DNA of 28,535 nt from Gymnopilus junonius (GCA_015501075.1 JADNYJ010000413.1:1-28535), one strand, 5' to 3'; shown: positions 1 to 10,352, numbered from the stretch's first letter. Notes: generated by a model from the letters alone, not told the origin. A program made the numbers and translations.

Positions 1-534
1 TTTGCTTTTCCCCCACTCTGACGATTTTATACTGCGATAGGCACCTCCATACTCGTTGTCGGTGCCGTCCCACCATGTTCCAACACAGGAGCTCCCTTAA
101 CGTACTATCACCCTGATGGCGCGTCCGTCCCCCCGTGGGGTGACTGGACATGTTCAACTTCAGCACAGAACGGTGTTTTGTTGTACTTCGACACCACGTT
201 AAGATGGCGCTCATAAAGTGACCATCACGAACTCGGGCAGTGGGAGTCCAGCGCTGATGTTGGATTATTTCGCTTATGGACAGGGTCGGGGTCAGGGGGA
301 GTGCGACGACGTCTTCACCGCCTGCGGGAGGCGGAGGTGGGGCGACTACGAAGGCTACGACGACAAGTACGACGTCTCCTGCTCCTACTGGTAACACGTC
401 TTCTTCTTCGTCGAGCACTCCCGCTGCAGGAGGGTCGAGTACGACGTCGTCTGCGTCACAGTCGAGCAGCTCAGGAGGGTCGGCTTCGACCACCGGTACA
501 GCTACTTCAAGCACGTCTAGTTCTGGAACTCAAG

Positions 535-604
535 GTAATGACCATTCCTCTTCTGCCGAAGATGGAGAGGCTTACTTATTTTTTCTACCTTTTCTTTTAC
601 TTAG
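535..604 (+). other. Intron in the Ser/Thr-rich membrane protein gene
   Basis: The donor GTAATG and acceptor TTACTTAG delimit 70 nt. Removing them joins the Ser-rich stalk (SSSGTQ) to ATALGDTTNSN and then to the membrane helix, in phase. Confidence 0.75.
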
Positions 605-1285
605 CCACAGCACTTGGCGATACAACCAACAGCAACTCAGGCTCTGTTAACGGCTTGCCCACTCCAACCAGCGGCTCAAGCTCAAATTCAGGCTCAAACT
701 CAAATTCAAATTCAAACGGTAATTCATCCAAACACCCCCAACCATTCGGCTCACACTCCATTGGGCCCATCATCGGCGGTGTCTTCGGTGTCATCCTGCT
801 GCATTCTCTCCTGCTATGTCTTTTCCTCTTCATGCGTCGCAGAAGACGAAAGACCTGCGTCGATAATGTCCAACAGACCAACAACTCGTTGGAAATCGTC
901 ATGCCGTTTAATCTGGACTCGGAGTCGTCTGTTGGTGGTAGTACCGGCTCGGAGCCTCAGATGCCAAGAAAGGAACATGAATTTGAACGGACCTCTACAG
1001 AGGAGCATGCCTGACACTGTCGTTCCTTTCATTCTCGACAACACCCACCAGCGGCAGGAAAGATCTGGGCTTTACCCGGCCTAGTTCGATTATCGATCTC
1101 GAACATCCTTCCACTTCTTCGGCTCAGAGAAACATCGCGTTGGGGGGGATGAGAACACCTCAGACGAGCCCACCAATCCTACACCCACACCACCTCACGT
1201 ATCAAATGAGAAGCGCCGTTCCGCGCTATCCCTTACTAACCGCCAGGACACTGACCGAGATCGGGACAGGGCTCGTTCGTCACTA

Positions 1286-1433
1286 GCGCCTTCCGAGGCT
1301 GTACCAGCGTATATGCCCAACGACGCTCTAGCACCTCCTTTACCTTCGCCTCTATCTCCGTCTGCATTTGCTCAACACTTCCAACCTCGACCGTCAAGTT
1401 CTATCGCTCCTTCCGAGGCTGTCCCAGCGTACA
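1286..1433 (+). repeat. Intragenic 28-bp direct repeat in the tail of the membrane protein
   Basis: Two near-identical 28-bp copies at 1286-1313 and 1406-1433, exactly 120 bp apart and therefore in frame, both encode APSEAVPAY in the cytoplasmic tail. This suggests an internal duplication before the gene decayed. Confidence 0.7.
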
Positions 1434-1603
1434 TACGGGATCCCCACGATGTTGGCACCAACGCCGATGCTAACACCCACCATGTTAACGCCTCGGACGC
1501 GAACCACCATCATAGGCACTATCAATCTGGCATGTCGGGCTTTAGCAATTTGACGGGTGGAGCGTCGCAGATTTCGGAGGTGCCGCCTGCGTATACGGAT
1601 TGA

Positions 1604-2445
1604 TTACGATTGTGGTACCTCGACGAACGCGCTTTCGGTTTCGGTTTCGATTTGCGACTTTCGGTATGCTGCTGCGGCATCCTTAGGGGGGAATGTTCAT
1701 GTTCATTGGAATTCGGGTTACATAGGGGGGCTCCTTCAAGAAATCTTTCAAGTCTGTATAATTTTAAACTGCCGTTTGAACAGTTCAAACGGTCCAAACA
1801 AAACTCTCTCTTACTCTCACCCTTCTTTTTTTCGTGTACATACCATACCATTCTTTTTGAATTACTATCACACCACACCACGCTCGTTTAGATATTTAAG
1901 TTATATTCAATATATAGATGGACTAGCAAGTCCTGCCAATTAAATAACACGTTTCCCTCGCGTCTTGCCTTCTGTCTTCCATGAATGCTTTTTGTGAACA
2001 CCTTTTCCCAATGCCCATGTCCCAGGACCCATGGTACATACTTGGGTTTAATGATTACATTCAATCCAGAATTGAACGTCCCAGTTCCAACGCAACTCTC
2101 CATCTGACTGTTGAACATGTTGATCACGACAAGGTGGGATACTGGCAGGCGAGCATCATCGCATCGCATATTGCTGCTGGCTCGGAGCGGGGGGTAATTA
2201 AGCGTCATTTATTTATTTATGTAAGTCGTGCATATGCTATGTATTGCCACTGTGCAACCTGACTTGAATTGATCACTACGCAACTCAAGCTAACCTGACC
2301 TAACTTGACTTGAGCTGAACCGACATGACCTGACCCAACAAACACAACCAGTCAGTCAATCAGCCAGCCAGCTGACCTCAAATAACCTTACTCCCCGACT
2401 CCATTCACAGACCAAAAAAAAACAAAAAAAGTAAATCAAAAGCGC
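1604..2445. other. Intergenic region, no gene recognised
   Basis: No supported exon was found. It contains a perfect 10-bp inverted repeat at 1772-1792 and, at about 2262-2340, a low-complexity stretch of degenerate TGACCT/TGACTT-like words. It lies between two converging genes, so it probably holds both 3' ends. Confidence 0.5.
1772..1792. repeat. Perfect 10-bp inverted repeat with 1-nt spacer
   Basis: CCGTTTGAAC (1772-1781) and GTTCAAACGG (1783-1792) are exact reverse complements around a single A. It lies about 170 bp past the stop of the upstream gene, so it could be a hairpin in a 3' UTR or a dyad-symmetric binding site. Confidence 0.7.
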
Positions 2446-4601
2446 CTACGCAACCACGGCCTTCCACACCCCTTCCAGTCCCTTTGCATTAACACCCGCA
2501 TCCGCGCCGACGCCGAGGAGAGCCCACACCTCCCTCGCAATGCGCTTCTCCTGCTTGCTCAAGAACAGGAGGAGAGTGCTGAATCGGGGGATGAGGGCAA
2601 AGTGGATGAGGTACTCTTTGATTGTGTGTTTGAGCTGGTCTGCGTCTGCTTGTTCTTGTTCTTGGCCTTGTTCTTGTGAGAGGACAGAAGACGGTGAAGA
2701 AGAGGGTGAAATGGAGGGTGAAGGAGAAGTAGACGGGGGAAGGGATTTGAGCACTACGAGGAATACTTCTAGGATGGACACGAGCAGTGAGGGTTCCAGG
2801 GAAGTTTTGCATAGCGCTGGGAATTGAGCGGGGGGGATGGTCTGTTGGGTTGGGTGTGTGGATGGGTGGGTGGGTTGTCAGTATAATACGAAATAGAAGA
2901 AAGAAGAGAAAAAGAAAGAAAGAAGGGAAGAAAACCGAAATGGAATAGCAATGGAACTTAAAACTCACATTAATCAAGCCCCACCTCTCAGGACTCTTCA
3001 AACCCTCCCAGAGCCGGGTGAATTCAAATAGTGTCGTGGGTGGTTTTCCACCATTCACCGTATTTTCAGTTCGAGTTAAGAAGATGGACTTTTTTGGTTG
3101 CGCTTGTGTTTGAGCTGGTGCTTGTGCTTGGAATTGAGCTGGTACAGAAACAAAAGCAGGTCCAGCGCCGTTCACATTCGTACCAGCAGCACTTAAACCA
3201 GAAGCGGCAGCGGCAGCAGCAGACCCGCCCTCCCCGCCCCTAGAAGCAAATATCGTCTTCTCCCCATTTTTCCTGAATATTCCCCCGCCCACGCGGGCCG
3301 TGCGGGATTCTTTAGCTTCTTTGAAACTTGCGGGTGCTGGGGGAGGTATGGTTGGTGCGGGTGCGGGCGAGGCTGGTGTTGGTGAGGGTGCGGTTGGGGC
3401 GGTTGGTTTGCTATTGGGAACTTGGGTTGGAGAGACAGGTTGAGGTTGGGTTGAGGGAGGAGGTTGGGGTGGAAAAGGAGAAGATGGTTTGGCGGGAGGA
3501 GATGGTTTGGCGGGAGGAGAGGGCTTGGCGGGAGGAGAGGGTTTGGCGGGAAGAGATGGTTTGGATGGCTGAGATGGTTTGGAGGGAGGGGATGGTTTGG
3601 CGGGAGGAGATAGTTTGAGAGAGCGAGAAGACACAGCTTCTAATGTATCTGGGGTCTTAGTTGCACTTTTAAGTGCTGCTGCTGCTGCTGAGGGAGCTTG
3701 CGCAGGCCGTGGTACTGCTTGAGGTTTGATAGCGGGTGCAGGTGCAGGTGGTGTGGCATCCGTTTTGACAGCCTCTGGTTTTGGTTTTGGCTCTGGTGCT
3801 GGAGTTTTCTTTGCGGTCGCGGACGATGCTGCTGGAGTTGAAGCAGAAGCAGAGGGTGTAGGTACAGAAGTAGATACAGGCTGGCCAGACGCATCAATAA
3901 TCTTGATCGGGACGCGTCTCCTCCTGCCCGCTGTCATCTCTGGGGCGAGGGAGGATTGGACGGGTGAGATGGGCGATTTGGATTTCTAATTTATGAACAA
4001 AGTGATCAGATGAGGGTTTGGTATTTTAGAGTTGAGATGCACCTTTGCTTTTTCGTTTTGGATGAGGGCCATGACGGATTTGAGCTCGTCCTGTGCGGCG
4101 GTGTTGGAGGGTTCGATGCGCAGGATCTGGGAGAAATCTGGGGGTTGAGTATGAGAATGAGTAAGTGCGGAATGTTGGATGGCGCGAGATAAGCGCACCC
4201 TTCTCTGCTTCTAGGAGTTTACCCAGACCTACACTAGCCTGTCCGCGCCTGAAGAGACCCTTGACGTTATTCTTATTCAGCCCCAAGACGGTGGTGCAGT
4301 CCCTCTCTGCATCCTCGTATCTAAAAAAGCCAAGGAAGCATAAGGATTGCTGGGTACAAGGTAAACAAAAAAACGAAGGCACGAACTTGCCTAGCTTGAG
4401 ATAGGCAGCTGCGCGGTTGAGGTAGAAAGTGGGGTCCGGGTTCTTGTCAGCGAGGATGGCGGAGGTGTAGTGTCCTATGGCGGTGGGGTAGTCGCCGGTT
4501 TTGAACGCGAGGTTGCCCTGGTATGGAAGTTAGGACGGACTGAGAGGAAGAGGATTCAGACTGGCCTTTTCTTTAGCAGCTTGTGCTTTTGGGTTGGACA
4601 T
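2446..4601 (-). CDS. RPAP3: RPAP3-like TPR co-chaperone (R2TP complex)
   Basis: RPAP3 family proteins link HSP90/HSP70 to the R2TP complex, which assembles RNA polymerase II, snoRNPs and PIKKs. Six exons join in phase: 4601-4566, 4517-4387, 4320-4199, 4137-4043, 3985-2969 and 2841-2446, giving 598 aa. Residues 1-128 form a TPR array (AFKTGDYPTAIGHYTSAI, YLNRAAAYLKLGKYEDAERD, GLFRRGQASVGLG). A basic stretch RRRRVPIKIIDA follows, then a long Pro/Ala/Lys-rich linker with KPSPPA repeats. The RPAP3_C domain spans about 440-585 (FEFTRLWEGLKSPERWGLIN, TIPPAQFPALCKTSLEP, HFALIPRFSTLLLFL). The start is the Met opening MSNPKAQAAKEKGN, directly before the first TPR helix. Intron 1 has a GC donor and contains a good CTAAC branch site. 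All reading frames are open, so the gene looks functional. A broken copy lies at 6753-7575. Confidence 0.93.
3478..3612 (-). repeat. Coding minisatellite (KPSPPA repeats) in RPAP3
   Basis: About eight imperfect 15-18-bp units of the type GGAGATGGTTTGGCGGGA encode Lys-Pro-Ser-Pro-Pro-Ala repeats in the linker. The broken copy has only about three units at 6940-6975, so unit number has changed since duplication. Confidence 0.75.
4518..4565 (-). other. GC-AG intron 1 of RPAP3
   Basis: Only a phase-0 junction after AAG and before GGC restores the TPR sequence KEKGNLAFKTGDY. This puts the donor at GCCAGT and the acceptor at ATACCAG, 48 nt apart, with CTAAC upstream of the acceptor. The nearby GT would shift the frame. 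Confidence 0.7.
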
Positions 4602-5439
4602 GGGTGATTGAAAGAGAACGCGGACTAAAAGCTGTGAAGCCAAACAAAAGCGGATTACGAGGAACACATTGAGCTGTTGTCTTATCACTCCTCCTGCCCC
4701 GCGATAAATGGCGCCAACTAACGGGCCACGCAATTCTTTTCCTAGCCACACTGCAGTGTGCTCCTGCAAATGCCTTACCCAGCGACGGCTCAATCGATCA
4801 CTGCAAATGCCACACCCAGCGACGGCTCAATCGATCAACAGTCACCCCTTCTACCCTCAAACCGACCAACTTTGCCGTGCTTGCCCAAGGAACAGCGCTC
4901 ACCATAACGGATATACTGCATGGCCATCGCCGCTACATTCCTGCTCGCCCTCCATGCACATGAACCAACAACAACGTTGTATTCTGACCACTTAAATTCC
5001 GTCAACCTACTCAGCTCCCAACCACCTCCCCACACCCTCCAGCCCGTTCATATTACTGATGGATCCTTGACATCTGGAACGCTGCACGCGAGGAAAGATG
5101 AGACATTATTCTTCATCACTGCAAAGCTCACACTCCTAACAATGATTTCCCATTTTCCTTAAACTGCCATGCCGACCATATAGCGTCCCACTCTCATCAC
5201 GACGACCCACATCCAATGCCTTTACTTAGGTGGCTATCTATGTACTAAGTGTGTGAAGCTCCCGGAGCACGACATAGGAAGGTCAGGACTGGGAGTCGAG
5301 AGATTTATCTCTCTTCTGCCTTTCCTACAACTATGCTAGTCTCGTACCCACTTGTATTAGGCAATCACAAAGTGACGTGCTCTGGTCGCCAAAAACGATG
5401 GGCGAAGCCCTCCTACCAATCGCCATCACCTGGTGCAAA
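4602..5439. other. Intergenic region between RPAP3 and APH
   Basis: Apart from the tandem repeat at 4764-4837, I find no supported exon. About 60 bp upstream of the RPAP3 start is also recognisable upstream of the RPAP3 copy (near 7550-7575), so the duplication included promoter sequence. In the related unit this position carries the Hua1-like gene, but I see no trace of it here. Confidence 0.5.
4764..4837. repeat. Tandem duplication of a 37-bp unit
   Basis: Two adjacent 37-bp copies, 4764-4800 and 4801-4837, share CTGCAAATGC and ACCCAGCGACGGCTCAATCG and differ at only two positions. They lie about 165-240 bp upstream of the RPAP3 start codon, so they could duplicate a promoter element. Confidence 0.85.
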
Positions 5440-6509
5440 TTACGCGATACACCTACCTCTCCTGCGTGACTTGACGGCGCCATTCTCATCGAGACCTAAC
5501 AAAGGTGTTAGTACCAGATTGCCGAAGCACATAGACGTCGATGCTCACCAAGGGATGAGTTGCCGCTCTGCAGGACAATGCCAGCTGCTGCGATGAGAAG
5601 ATTGAGTTTCGAGGAGACAGGAAGGCTGATCTTTTTAGCAACTGCCTGCAGGAATGGATCGGTGGTACCGTGGAAGTAAAAGCTGGCAAAAGAATGCGGA
5701 AGGACGTTGACGTGTTGGCAGTCGACCATCCAGACGCGTTCGTTCACAGAGTCCCAGAGGAAGTTCTTGAGGGAAACGTCCGAGGGAGAGAGGAGACGAG
5801 CCTCGGTATCGAAAGAAACGCGGACTTGAGGCCGTCCAGGTCGACGTTCCAAGGCCTCTCGCAAGAATGAGTACGAGGCGGGTCAGGACGATAAACCTGG
5901 CAACGCACCCTATTTACATAGTTTTCCAATGCGGTGGCGTTGATGAACGAGACGGGGGCCTCAGCCATGCCAAAGAAGTCATGTTGAATACGTCCGCCTC
6001 CTACAGGGCCGATCCCGTTCCCCCCAGGAAGAGGACACCGCAGCAGCACCTCGACGGTATGGGCGATTACGTCGAGGGCGAAATCAGCGCGGCGTGTTTG
6101 CTCCTCGGCGGAGAGGTTAGGCTCGGAGATCCAGGCGTGGAACGACGGCGCATTGATGTACTCCATAACCAAATACGTGCTGCCGTCCCCATCGTTGAAG
6201 ATATCGTATACTTCAGGCAGGTGGAGGTCTACTGCAGAGGACTGAGCCTGTGCATAGAGATACGCCTGGGTGCGCGCCTCGGCCTCTAGGCAGGGGTTTC
6301 CACGTTTGACGAAGACCTGCGAGCCAAGGGAAGATAAGATTATATACGTCCCGGGGCTCTTGGAGCACAAGTCAACGATGTGTCGCTGGGCGGCCGTAAG
6401 CTATACAACATCCGTCAGTGCTACAACGACACCACACAAGGAGACTCACCGTTGAGTGAAATGGGTGGGAAAGTTGAGTCTCTTGGACGAGCGTACGGAT
6501 GAGGGTCAT
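5440..6509 (-). CDS. APH/choline-kinase-like phosphotransferase-fold protein
   Basis: Four exons join in phase: 6509-6450, 6400-5909, 5855-5549 and 5495-5440 (introns of 49, 53 and 53 nt), giving 304 aa. The protein has a kinase-like APH fold: a possible beta-3 Lys in SQVFVKRGNP, the hinge STYLVMEYINAPSF, a Brenner-type catalytic loop PSDVSLKNFLWD with Asp and Asn spaced as in the family, and a metal-binding Asp in VWMVDCQHVNVLP. The C-terminus LGLDENGAVKSRRR is typical of fungal members. These genes are abundant in mushrooms and their substrates are mostly unknown, so antibiotic modification should not be assumed. The start was chosen because the first 20 residues splice into QRHIVDLCSKSPG. 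It is the intact member of a pair; the second copy (10850-18600) is broken. Confidence 0.87.
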
Positions 6510-6752
6510 GATGCGCGCCTTGCCAAAACGACCGTGACAAACCGTGACCACCGTTTCAATATTCCTTCAGCTTTGAGACTCGGAAATGCTCCTGTGTCTT
6601 GCACACTAGCCTTATGTACCAAATTCTTGGTCAACCTCGTGTATATACAAAAGTTGTACGTGGCTGTAAAATTTTGTGCTTGGAGAACAAGAGGTTGATT
6701 TTCTAGTGAATTTTCTTGGTCGCCATTTCAAACTCCCGGAAGCAGACTCGCC

Positions 6753-7575
6753 GCCCCGTCTTCGCCCCATTTTTAAGGAATATCCCCCAGCCGACGCGGG
6801 TCGTGCGGGAGTCTTTGGCTTCTTTGAAACTTGCGGGTGCTGGGGGGGTTGTGGTTGGTTTGGGTGCGGGTGAGGGTGAGGGGGATGGCGCCGTTGGTGC
6901 AGTTGGTTTGTCGTTGGGTGGTTGTGGGGAAGACGGTTGGGGTGGAGATGGTTTAGCGGGATGAGATGGTTTAAGAGAGCGAGGAGACACAGGTTCGAGC
7001 GTGTCTGGGATTTTAGTTGTACTTTTAGATGCTGCTACTGCTGGTGGTGCTGAAGGAGCTTGCGCAGGCCATGGTGGTGCTTGAGGTTTGATAGCTGGTG
7101 GTTTGATATCTGTTTTGACTGACGCAGGTTTTGGCTCTGGCTCTGGAATTTTCTTTGTGGACGCAGACGAAGATGGTGCTAATGCTGGAGTTGAAGCAGA
7201 AGCAGAGGGCGCCGAAGGAGATATAGGCTGGACAGACGCATCAATAATCTTGATCGGGACGCGTCTCCTCTTGCCCGCTGTCGTTTCGGGTGTGAGGGAG
7301 GATTGTATTCTCACTCAGCCCCAAGACGGCCGTACAATCCCTCTCTGCATGTTCATATCTAAAAAAAGACATCAGTCGGCACTCCTGTGCGGAAGGAAAC
7401 AGAGAACGAGGGCACGAACTTGCCTTGCTTAAGATAGGCAGCTGCGCGGTGAGGTAGAAAGTGGGGTCCGGGTTCTTGTCAGCGAGGATGGAGGATGGCG
7501 GAGGAGTAGTGCCCTATGGCGGTGGGTAGTCGAATAGACGTGAGGATATCAAGGCCAAATAAAAGCGGCCCATAG
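6753..7575 (-). pseudogene. Truncated, internally deleted copy of RPAP3
   Basis: The longest frame (7314-6703) copies the middle of RPAP3: GKRRRVPIKIIDAS, the Pro-rich linker, then PPAPASFKEAKDSRTTRVGWGIF. Downstream, 7303-7535 matches RPAP3 exon 3, intron 2 and part of exon 2 (parent about 4268-4510), but the segment corresponding to about 3960-4268 is missing. The two parts are therefore fused at about 7302. The RPAP3_C half, exon 1 and most TPR coding sequence are absent, and 7535-7575 jumps into parental upstream sequence. It cannot encode a working RPAP3. Whether the remaining open linker of about 200 codons is expressed is unknown. Confidence 0.85.
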
Positions 7576-7661
7576 ATTCCCGCCGCAGTCAGTCGAAATG
7601 AAATCCAGTGCTATCTAACACATATAACATGTCCACCAACTAAGTTCCTCTGCAAAGCTCA

Positions 7662-9893
7662 ATGTCTACTCTTACTGCGGCCTCTGGTCCAAAAGCCTCC
7701 AAGAACCCGTTCCGCTCCAATCCGTCCTCTCCAAATCCCACAGGCTCCTCCTCTGGTCCCAGCTCTAGCCATCCAACACCAGCACCTTCATCGCCCCCAC
7801 CTGCATTATCTCCTCCCTCCGTCTCTGTAATCCCACCATCAACTAATGCCGCCGCCCCAAGCTCAACACCCATCCCTCCCGAACGCGACTTTCCCGATAT
7901 ATCACACATAGCACTCTCATTGCCCAGAGAAGACCCCCCGCCGTACACACTCCGCCCCTCTGCTTTTTCCGGCGAGACGACGGTGGAACAGGGCCCCTCG
8001 CGCCCGTTTCAGCCTGCGCCTCCTCGGCCGGGGAGTACGAACCACAACCTCAACCATGGTCCTGGCCACGGTCCCATTCCAGGGAGCTTTCCTATACCCG
8101 TACCCAGACCTGCGCCCTCGCCCTCGCCTAGTCGAGGAGGTGGGGGATATTACATCAGCTTACGAGTTCGATAACTCAGGTGTTCGATGAAATTAATTCG
8201 ACATTTAACACCCCTCCTTCCTCTTCTACGAGACCGAGCGGGCCTGGGTATCAGTGGTCGTCATACTCTGGTTCTGGCCAACAACCGCAGCAGAGCCAAA
8301 GGCAGTACGCCCCTCCTCCTCCTGCTCGTCCTCCTCCTCTGCAGTCGCAGAGTTATCGCCCACCTCCAGGCCCTCCGCCTCCCCAGTCCCAATCTTACGC
8401 CCCGCCCCCCGGTCCACCCCCTTCCACTTCCACTTCCTTCCACCCGGGCCTTATCCCCCCTCCCCGTCATCCACCCAACGATCTCACTCTCCAAGCCCGA
8501 GCTCAGGAGGCCCTTCTTCCAGTCCAAGCTACCTCCAAATCCAAATCCTAATCCAAGCCCCTCCGCATCTTCAGATTTCGCGCGCGACTTTTACGCAGCC
8601 GGGACAGGCGACGGATTACATCTCGTCGAAGACGATGATAACGATGATGATACGCCTTTGGGGTTACGACAACGCAGGCGGTCGATGAGTGATTTGAATT
8701 ATGCTCGTGAACGGAATGGGAAGGGCGGGGGTGGTGCTGGTGCTAGTAGCAGAGGTGAAGGGGCAAGTGGAAATACTGGAACCATCCCAAATGACGGCCG
8801 TCCAACGACGCACCCGTCCTCTGTCTCCGCTACTGAAAGATGGCAAATTGCTGGTGTATCCTGTCGGGTATGAATGCGACAAGTGTGAGTCCCTCGTATG
8901 CGAGTTTTTACTTTTTTTTTCTGTGTTGTGTTTTACTATCCTTTCTTCCTTCCTTTCTTTCTTTCTTCCTTCCTCTTTCTCTTCCTTTTTTTTATCTTAT
9001 TTTCTTGATTTTTGGAATGATAAACCTCTCTCGTCTCTGTTTTCTGTTCCCTTTTCTCTCTTTTTTTTTCAACGCGCATGCTGTGATACTCATCCTCATA
9101 CCTCTTTTCTTCTTCCTTCTAGGCCACAACACAGGCTATAAAAAATCCGACCCAGACCATCCATGTAAGAAATGCTGGAACAAGTACGCGAAACCGTTTT
9201 CGGGTCCTTTAGCATATTCCTTTTCTTCCTCCACCTCTTCTTCCTCTGGTCCTTACGCTTCAAATTCAAATTCAGCTGCGGGCCCTTCCTCCCCAAATGC
9301 GACCGCCACAGCATCCAACTTCCAACGCCCCCTCCTTTCCCTCCCTTCCCAATCCCAAGGGAGGAAACTGCAGCATAGACACAGCCAGAGCTCCAGCGGA
9401 AACGCACCCTACGCACCCCCTCCCGGTCCCCCACCCATGCCAGGTGCATTCCCCGCTCACGACGATTCCAACTACGACTACGACTACGCACGCCCATACG
9501 GTCGCAGTAGAGACTTACATGGGCGGATGGAGCGGAAGTTGGAGAGGAGGCTGGATAGGCTCGGGTTGACGCCCACTTCTGGCACGGGTGCTGGTGCGTT
9601 CGGTTCTGAGAGTCTCAGTCCGAGTCCTAGTCCTTCTGGGTACGGCTCCGGAGGTGGCGGGTATGGTGGGGGGTACGGCGGTAGGAGTGGATACGGACAC
9701 AGTGTAAGCGCAAGCAACTTGGGGTCTACCTCGAACACCGGCCCAGGCCCAAGCAGGGTGGTATACCCGCCCGGGGACCCGCGGATTGGAGGGAGGTTGT
9801 GTTGGAAGTGTGATGGGAGGGGAGCGAGAGTTTTTTGTTGTTGGATCGGGTGAGGTGTGGGGTGTGTGGGGTGTTGGGAGGGTTTTTGGGTAG
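7662..9893 (+). pseudogene. Hua1-like proline-rich zinc-finger protein, multiple frameshifts
   Basis: The protein opens MSTLTAASGPKASKNPFR and has a Pro/Ser/Gln-rich body (YAPPPGPPP repeats). Its C-terminus carries zinc-finger pairs: YECDKC joined across an intron (8885-9122) to HNTGYKKSDPDHPCKKCW, then PGDPRIGGRLCWKCDGRG, CGVCG and GVGRVFG before a stop at 9891-9893. This order matches fungal Hua1-type proteins (yeast Hua1 has a DnaJ-like zinc finger and actin-patch association). The reading frame changes near 8145 (five-G run), 8175, 8515, 8855, 9828 and 9875, in both directions and without plausible splice sites at most of them. Every family landmark survives, so decay is recent or the assembly has indels. 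It lies between the RPAP3 and APH copies. Confidence 0.68.
8885..9122 (+). other. Long pyrimidine-rich intron of the Hua1-like gene
   Basis: Donor GTGAGT after DKC codons and acceptor TTCTAG before CHNTGYKK delimit 238 nt, much longer than the neighbours. The intron is dominated by TTCC/TTTC runs. A similar pyrimidine tract precedes the matching exon in the relic at 18745-19225. Confidence 0.75.
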
Positions 9894-10282
9894 GGGGGAG
9901 GGGGAGGGTTTTGGGTAGGGAGGGGGGTTGGGTAGTGAGGGGGGGGAGTGGAGGTATGTGGGTGACTTTAATTTATGTTTCAATGATTCAATGTACCACC
10001 TACCAATGCATGTAGTACCGTGTAAATTTTTGAAAGTGAACACTCGCAACTCGCACTTGCATGTACTTACCTTACCCTACTGCTTACTTGCTACTACATA
10101 ATACTAAGGTATAGCTACAGTTTACTTGCGTGTCGCCTCAAAAAGAAATATTCATAACCATATCTCATCGCATCGTATATAAATAACATGACGTGTAGCG
10201 TAGCTTCGGGGGTGCAGAATTGGTCTGACAATGTGCATGCGTACTAGTACTGCGTGATTAAAATTCAATCTTGAATCGATTG

Positions 10283-10352
10283 CGACGGCACGGGATCGCT
10301 GCCAAACGCGTGGGTCATGATCAATGTATGCATGACGTCACGCGTCGAGGTG
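10283..10352. repeat. Spacer block, copy 1 of 2
   Basis: It shares CACGGGATC, CCAAACGCGTGG and CATGACGTCACGCGTCGA, in the same order and orientation, with 19228-19284. In both places it follows a Hua1-like sequence, so it marks the same point in the duplicated unit. Copy 1 carries a 7-bp ATGTATG-like insertion before the CRE. Confidence 0.8.
10333..10345. promoter_or_regulatory. Palindromic CRE (TGACGTCA) followed by CGCGT
   Basis: TGACGTCA is the bZIP CRE/ATF consensus, and the adjoining ACGCGT is an MluI cell-cycle-box core. The composite recurs at 19265 and, as CGCGC, at 20487. It may control a flanking gene or simply be a duplicated spacer fragment. Confidence 0.4.

Larger units (their letters stand above)
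40..1603 (+). pseudogene. Ser/Thr-rich single-pass membrane protein (LDYF-type), broken frames
   Basis: The layout matches the agaricomycete family with an N-terminal beta-sandwich-like ectodomain ending in an LDYF motif, a Ser/Thr stalk, one membrane helix and a cytoplasmic tail. Frame 1 (40-202) reads GTSILVVGAVPP. Frame 2 (203-283) reads DGAHKVTIT, then LDYFAYGQ. Frame 3 (285-534) is the Ser/Thr/Gly stalk. A clean 70-nt intron, 535-604 (GTAATG..TTAG), restores frame 1. The membrane helix is at about 763-834 and is followed by a run of Arg, which gives the inside-positive orientation. Near 1010 frame 1 stops. Frame 2 (MPDTVVPF), frame 3 (SSIIDLEHP) and frame 2 again (after a seven-G run at 1142-1148) carry the tail to EVPPAYTD and a stop at 1603. 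I can explain only the one intron by splicing. An intron 931-1084 would keep phase but has a poor donor. The 5' end lies outside the window or is lost. Probably a decayed gene; assembly indels are the alternative. Confidence 0.6.

Noticed and set aside
2262..2340. TGACCT-like words as a possible satellite or telomere-like repeat
   Set aside because: The words are too irregular in spacing and sequence to define a unit. It is better described as low complexity.
3328..3618. Plus-strand frame with EEMVWRE repeats
   Set aside because: It is a shadow of the KPSPPA minisatellite of RPAP3 on the minus strand.
8840..9122. Phe/Leu-rich membrane-like peptide before the Hua1 zinc finger
   Set aside because: This is the translated pyrimidine tract of intron 8885-9122. 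The donor GTGAGT and acceptor TTCTAG join DKC to CHNTGYKK in phase without it.
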